This document shows, in pieces, positions 59,850-64,000 of a stretch of DNA of 64,000 nucleotides. The DNA lies in contig NZ_PPTG01000014.1 of NCBI RefSeq assembly GCF_002954245.1, positions 186,001 to 250,000 on the forward strand, read 5' to 3'. How positions within the stretch are numbered: position 1 is the first letter of the stretch; each line of letters begins with the position of its first letter. Source of the stretch: Cryobacterium aureum. Lineage in GTDB: Bacteria; Actinomycetota; Actinomycetes; Actinomycetales; Microbacteriaceae. The notes under the pieces were generated by a model. It saw only the letters and a program-made list of their open reading frames with translations, was not told the origin of the DNA and did no database searches. Made by a program: the position numbers and the translations under genes.

Positions 59850-60827
59850 ATGACGACAGCATCCATTTCAGATGCTCCCGTTGACGCTCCCCGGGGTTCC
59901 CAGCAACCAGCCCGGCAGAGCCTCATTCCGGGGAGCAACCCGAACAAGTTCTGGATCTACCTGGTGCCCGGTCTGGCGCTGCTCACCCTGATCATCATCG
60001 TGCCGCTGGTCTGGAACATCTACCTCACCTTCACCGACTACCGCGGCATCAAACCGCCGGAGTGGGTGGGCCTGGAAAACTGGGTCAAGCTCGCCGGCGA
60101 CAGCGTGTTCTGGACCTCGTTCAGCAACTCGATCGCCATGATCCTGGCGATGGTCGTCGTGCCCACCCTGCTCGGTCTGGTGCTGGCCGCCATGCTGTTC
60201 GACCTGATCGGCAAGAAGTTCGGCGGCAAGCTCGCCAGCTTTCTGCGCGCCACCTACTACCTGCCGCAAATCCTGCCCGCCGTCATCGCCGCCATCGTGA
60301 TCGGCTGGATATTGCGTCCGCAGAACGGCGCCCTCAATGAGGTGCTGACCGGGATGGGTCTCGGAGGTCTCGCCCATAACTGGCTCGGCAACCCCAACAC
60401 CGCCCTACCGAGCATCATGGTGATCATGATCTGGGTGCAGCTCGGCTACCCGATCGTCATCTTCATGGCCGCCCTGCAGCGCGTCGACCCAGAGCTCTAC
60501 GAAGCCGCCGAACTCGACGGCGCGAACTGGCTGCAACGATTCACCGCCATCACGGTGAGCATCATCCGTCCGGAGATCTTCGTGGTCACCCTCACCTGCA
60601 CCATCGCTGCCCTCAAGGTGTTCGGCCCCATTTACACCCTTACCGGGGGTGGCCCGGGAACCTCCACGATCGTTCCGGCGTACTACGCCTACAGCGAGTT
60701 CTTTCAGTCCCAGCAGGTGGGCTATGGCGCCACCATCGCTACAGCGCTGACCATCGTGATCGCCGCGGTCTCCGTGGTGTTCCTGCTGGCGCAAACCCGG
60801 CTCGAGCGCAAGGAAGAGGCCATCTGA
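59850..60827 (+). CDS. Sugar ABC transporter permease, MalF type
   Basis: 325 residues with a 30-residue cytoplasmic N-terminus and six membrane helices. FWIYLVPGLALLTLIIIVPLVWNIYLTFTDYRG is the typical first helix of MalF-like permeases, and the docking loop is EAAELDGANWLQRFTAITVSIIRPEI. AGAAGG precedes the ATG. The stop overlaps the next permease start (TGATG). No ATPase gene is in the operon up to the window end; it may use a shared MsiK-type ATPase. Confidence 0.92.
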   Translation: MTTASISDAPVDAPRGSQQPARQSLIPGSNPNKFWIYLVPGLALLTLIIIVPLVWNIYLTFTDYRGIKPPEWVGLENWVKLAGDSVFWTSFSNSIAMILAMVVVPTLLGLVLAAMLFDLIGKKFGGKLASFLRATYYLPQILPAVIAAIVIGWILRPQNGALNEVLTGMGLGGLAHNWLGNPNTALPSIMVIMIWVQLGYPIVIFMAALQRVDPELYEAAELDGANWLQRFTAITVSIIRPEIFVVTLTCTIAALKVFGPIYTLTGGGPGTSTIVPAYYAYSEFFQSQQVGYGATIATALTIVIAAVSVVFLLAQTRLERKEEAI

Positions 60828-61729
60828 TGACGACCCTCGAAGCGCTACCCGTGACCAGCACGATCCCGGCTCGCACTCCGAAGCGTCGCAGGGGCGGCAG
60901 TACCTCCCACAAGACCCTCGGCGACTGGGCGATCCTCGGCGTCGCCATTCTCATCGGCCTGCTCATCGCGGTACCGTTCTTTCTCATTCTTATCAACTCG
61001 TTCAAATCCCCCGCCGACTACAACAGTTCCGGGCCGCTCTCGCTGCCCACCGGCCTCTATTTCGACGGCATGATCAACTTCTGGGAGCGGGTTAATTTTC
61101 CCGAGAAACTCTGGAACAGCTTTTTCATCTCCAGCGTCGTCGCCGTACTCGCCGTCGGCGTCTCGCTGCTCAACGCCTACGCACTCGGCATCGGCCGGGT
61201 ACGCGGCCGCACCTGGATTGTGCTGCTCATTCTGCTGGCCAACATGCTGCCGCAGGAGGTGCTGCTCTACCCGCTGTATTTCATGTTCAAACTCGTCGGC
61301 CTCTACGACAACCAGTGGGCCGTAATTATCATCTTCGTGGTCATCCAGAGCGCCTTTGGAACGTACCTGCTGGCATCCGTTTTGGGCACCTTTCCCAAGG
61401 AGATTCTCGAGGCTGCGTCGCTGGACGGCGCCAACCGCTGGACGATTCTGTGGAAGGTGGTCTACCCGATCACCAAGCCGACCCTGAGCGTATTGCTGAT
61501 CTTCTTCTTCATTTGGACCTGGAACGAGTTCCTCATTCCGCTCACCTTCCTGGTGAGTAACGCCGCCCAGACCGTGCCCGTGTCCATCGCGGTGTTGCAG
61601 GGCGACCGCCTCATGGACGTGACCACGACGAGCGCCTCAGCGCTGCTCGGCTTGCTGCCCACGCTCATTTTCTTTCTCATCTTTCAACGCACCCTCACCA
61701 GGGGCATCACCGCAGGAGCAGTCAAGTAA
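60827..61729 (+). CDS. Sugar ABC transporter permease, MalG type
   Basis: 300 residues, six membrane helices, docking loop EAASLDGANRWTILWKVVYPITKP. FFLILINSFKSPADYNSSGPLSLPTGL is the usual first periplasmic segment of MalG-like permeases, and the C-terminus ends FQRTLTRGITAGAVK as in the family. Translationally coupled to the MalF-type gene and followed two bases later by the alpha-xylosidase gene. Confidence 0.92.
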   Translation: MTTLEALPVTSTIPARTPKRRRGGSTSHKTLGDWAILGVAILIGLLIAVPFFLILINSFKSPADYNSSGPLSLPTGLYFDGMINFWERVNFPEKLWNSFFISSVVAVLAVGVSLLNAYALGIGRVRGRTWIVLLILLANMLPQEVLLYPLYFMFKLVGLYDNQWAVIIIFVVIQSAFGTYLLASVLGTFPKEILEAASLDGANRWTILWKVVYPITKPTLSVLLIFFFIWTWNEFLIPLTFLVSNAAQTVPVSIAVLQGDRLMDVTTTSASALLGLLPTLIFFLIFQRTLTRGITAGAVK

Positions 61730-61731
61730 CA

Positions 61732-64000
61732 ATGAAATTCACTGATGGTTTCTGGCACACCCGTCCCGGCGTCACTGCCCTGTACGCCCAGGAGGCGTAC
61801 GACATCGAACAGATCGGGCATACCCTGCGCGTCAGCGCACCCACCAAGGTCATCGAGCGCCGCGGCGACACCCTCAACCGGGCACTGCTCACGGTCACGC
61901 TCTCTTCCCCACTCGACGGGATCATACGGGTGCGGGTGGAGCAGCACAGCGGCGGCACCGCCACCCCCGGCTTCGACCTCGTCGGCGCGCAAGCGGATGT
62001 CGGCACCGTCGCCGTCGACACCGCCGGCGGCACACTCGTGGCCGGCCCCCTCACCGCCCGTATCAGCCAGGGCGCCCCGTGGAACCTCGTGTTCGAAGCC
62101 GACGGCCAGCCGCTCACCGAGAGCGGACACAAGTCCATCGGGCAGATGAACCTCGCCCCAGGCGCTCCGATCACCGCCGAGCCGGCTGGGGTAGCCGGGG
62201 TGACCTCGACCGGGCTGGCGCCGGCATCCGCTTATATGCACGCGCAGCTATCGCTCGGCGTCGGGGAACTGGTCTACGGTCTCGGCGAACGATTCGGTCC
62301 GCTCGTGAAGAACGGCCAGACCGTGGACATCTGGAACGCCGACGGTGGCACGTCGAGCGAGCAGTCCTATAAGAACGTGCCGTTCTATCTCACCAACCGC
62401 GGCTACGGCGTGCTGGTCAACCACCCGGAACACGTCTCCTACGAGGTGGGCACCGAGACGGTCGAGCGGGTGCAGTTCTCGGTGGCCGGTGACGCGATCG
62501 AATACCTGGTGATCTATGGACCGACACCGAAACAGGTGCTCGAACGCTACACCCGCCTCACTGGGCGCCCGGCCCGGGTACCGGCCTGGTCGTACGGATT
62601 GTGGCTGTCCACCTCGTTCACCACGGAGTACGACGAAGCCACCGTCACGAGCTTCATCGATGGCATGGCCGAACGCGACCTACCGCTCAGCGTCTTTCAC
62701 TTCGACTGCTTCTGGATGCGCGAGTTCAACTGGACCGATTTCGAGTGGGACCCCCGCGTCTTCCCCGACCCCGAGGGCATGCTTGCCCGGCTGCACGAGA
62801 AGAATCTGCACGTCAGCGCCTGGATCAACCCGTATATCGGCCAGCGCGCGGCCCTGTTCGACGAGGCGAAGTCTGCCGGGTACCTGGTGAAACGCGCCGA
62901 CGGGTCGCTTTGGCAGTGGGACATGTGGCAGGCCGGCATGGCCCTGGTCGACTTCACCAATCCCGACGCCGTCGCCTGGTTCCAGGGCAAGCTGCGCCGA
63001 CTGTTCGTGCAGGGCGTTGACGCCATCAAGACCGACTTCGGCGAGCGCATCCCGACCGATGTCGTTTGGCACGACGGGTCCTCCCCCGAGGTGATGCACA
63101 ACCTGTACAGCCAGCTCTACAACCAGGCCGTGTTCGAGGTATTGCAGGAACACCGCGGCGAGGGCGACGCCGTGCTGTTCGCCCGCTCCGCCACGGTCGG
63201 CGGGCAGATGCAGCCGGTGCACTGGGGCGGAGACAACTCCTCGAGCTTCGAGTCGATGGCCGAGACCCTGCGCGGTGGCCTCTCGCTCGCCTTCAGCGGC
63301 TTCGGTTACTGGAGCCACGACATCGGCGGGTTCGAGGGCATGCCCGACGCCGCCGTCTTCAAGCGATGGCTGGCGTTCGGGCTCATGTCGAGCCACTCCC
63401 GCCTGCACGGCTCCACGAATTACCGGGTGCCGTGGCTGTTCGACGACGGCACCGAAGCACCCGGGCAGAGCGCGGTCGATGTAACGCGCCGCTTCACCAC
63501 TCTGAAGCTCGAGCTCATGCCCTACCTCTATCAGGTCGGCCTGGAGGCCCACCGCTCTGGCACGCCGTTCATGCGACCGATGCAGCTCGAGTTCGCTGGC
63601 GACCCGGCCGTCGACTACCTCGACCGGCAATACCTGCTCGGCCCCGACCTGCTCGTGGCACCGGTGTTCAGTGCCGGCGGCGATGTGCAGTACTACCTGC
63701 CGGCTGGCACCTGGACGAACTATCTGACCGGCGAGATCGCGCTCGGCCCGGTCTGGCGGCAGGAGACCCACGCCTTCGACAGCCTGCCGCTCTGGGTGCG
63801 CGGCGGCGCGGTGCTCGTCACCGGCTCCCGCAGTGATCGTCCAGACTACGACTACACGGATGCCCCGCTGGTCACCATCTATCCGGGCGGCACGCCCGAG
63901 ACGCGAACGATCCAGACACGAACGGCCGAGATCACCAACCCCCTCGACGGCAGTGTGGTTACGCTGGCCATCTCCAGCACCGACGGTGACATGACCGTCA
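61732..64000 (+). CDS. yicI: GH31 alpha-xylosidase (3' partial)
   Basis: 756 codons are present before the window ends; the family is about 770-780 residues, so only the last part of the C-terminal beta domain is missing. The catalytic nucleophile is Asp435 in IKTDFGERIPTD and the acid/base Asp501 in VHWGGDNSSSFESMAETLRGGLSLAFSGFGYWSHDIGGFE, both in contexts close to the E. coli YicI alpha-xylosidase. FHFDCFWMREFNWTDFEWD is also typical of YicI-type enzymes rather than alpha-glucosidases. It releases xylose from alpha-xylosides such as isoprimeverose. No signal peptide, so it works on imported oligosaccharides. Confidence 0.95.
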   Translation, partial: MKFTDGFWHTRPGVTALYAQEAYDIEQIGHTLRVSAPTKVIERRGDTLNRALLTVTLSSPLDGIIRVRVEQHSGGTATPGFDLVGAQADVGTVAVDTAGGTLVAGPLTARISQGAPWNLVFEADGQPLTESGHKSIGQMNLAPGAPITAEPAGVAGVTSTGLAPASAYMHAQLSLGVGELVYGLGERFGPLVKNGQTVDIWNADGGTSSEQSYKNVPFYLTNRGYGVLVNHPEHVSYEVGTETVERVQFSVAGDAIEYLVIYGPTPKQVLERYTRLTGRPARVPAWSYGLWLSTSFTTEYDEATVTSFIDGMAERDLPLSVFHFDCFWMREFNWTDFEWDPRVFPDPEGMLARLHEKNLHVSAWINPYIGQRAALFDEAKSAGYLVKRADGSLWQWDMWQAGMALVDFTNPDAVAWFQGKLRRLFVQGVDAIKTDFGERIPTDVVWHDGSSPEVMHNLYSQLYNQAVFEVLQEHRGEGDAVLFARSATVGGQMQPVHWGGDNSSSFESMAETLRGGLSLAFSGFGYWSHDIGGFEGMPDAAVFKRWLAFGLMSSHSRLHGSTNYRVPWLFDDGTEAPGQSAVDVTRRFTTLKLELMPYLYQVGLEAHRSGTPFMRPMQLEFAGDPAVDYLDRQYLLGPDLLVAPVFSAGGDVQYYLPAGTWTNYLTGEIALGPVWRQETHAFDSLPLWVRGGAVLVTGSRSDRPDYDYTDAPLVTIYPGGTPETRTIQTRTAEITNPLDGSVVTLAISSTDGDMTV

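Overview
This is a high-GC chromosomal window from an actinobacterium, most likely a cold-adapted member of the Microbacteriaceae (a Cryobacterium-like organism; this is inference). The grounds are the GC-rich codon use, the gene families (DUF222/HNH protein, DUF2277, vLRR-DUF4190 protein, very large NAD-glutamate dehydrogenase), frequent translation-coupled starts (ATGA, GTGA, TGATG), a -10 box (TANNNT) placed 6-8 nt before several start codons as in leaderless actinobacterial mRNAs, and a secreted DUF3494 ice-binding protein. I saw no rRNA, tRNA, transposase, prophage or CRISPR array.

Layout. 0-3.2 kb: tail of a SulP transporter, an amine oxidase, and a decayed strip with a broken PIN toxin, an amine-oxidase fragment and an internally deleted TetR gene. 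3.2-7.7 kb: isocitrate lyase, a threonine synthase-like enzyme coupled to a 51-residue zinc-ribbon protein, two tandem paralogous membrane proteins, DUF2277. 7.8-17.8 kb: a four-gene nitrate/sulfonate/thiamine-type ABC transporter, divergent from an IclR regulator followed by hutU, an M20 amidohydrolase, hutF and hutI (histidine degradation). 17.8-24.4 kb: S9 oligopeptidase, vLRR-DUF4190 protein, intact VapBC, SNF2-type helicase. 24.4-28.7 kb: a four-gene overlapping operon (acyl-CoA dehydrogenase-like, PIG-L deacetylase/methyltransferase fusion, GT2 glycosyltransferase, aldo/keto reductase) with no known function. 28.7-38.2 kb: Dps, a small HTH protein with a clear promoter/operator, MOSC protein, an orphan DarT-like DUF4433 protein, HAD phosphatase, TauE-type exporter, an exo/endonuclease-phosphatase protein, short-chain fatty acid transporter, histidine phosphatase, ice-binding protein behind a hairpin-rich leader, thioredoxin-fold protein. 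38.2-40.7 kb: a second decay zone with a triply frameshifted peroxiredoxin, a HicAB pair whose toxin has a nonsense codon, and fragments of a luciferase-like monooxygenase. 40.7-50.2 kb: that monooxygenase, NAD-GDH, DUF222/HNH protein, a secreted transglycosylase-like protein. 50.5-57.1 kb: a complete Wadjet (JetABCD) plasmid-defence operon. 57.3-64 kb: a LacI-controlled xyloside operon (binding protein, two permeases, GH31 alpha-xylosidase cut by the window end).

How it fits together. The hut enzymes take urocanate towards glutamate, which the NAD-GDH elsewhere in the window can turn into 2-oxoglutarate; isocitrate lyase and the fatty-acid transporter suggest growth on C2/short-chain acids; the xyloside operon adds plant-derived sugars. 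Defence and conflict genes are Wadjet, VapBC, HicAB (toxin dead) and an unpaired DarT-like protein. The best-understood exciting system is Wadjet, which is already described. The best candidates for something undescribed are the PIG-L/methyltransferase/GT2/acyl-CoA dehydrogenase operon, the orphan DUF4433 protein with a Cys-rich N-terminus, and the structured RNA leader of the ice-binding protein.
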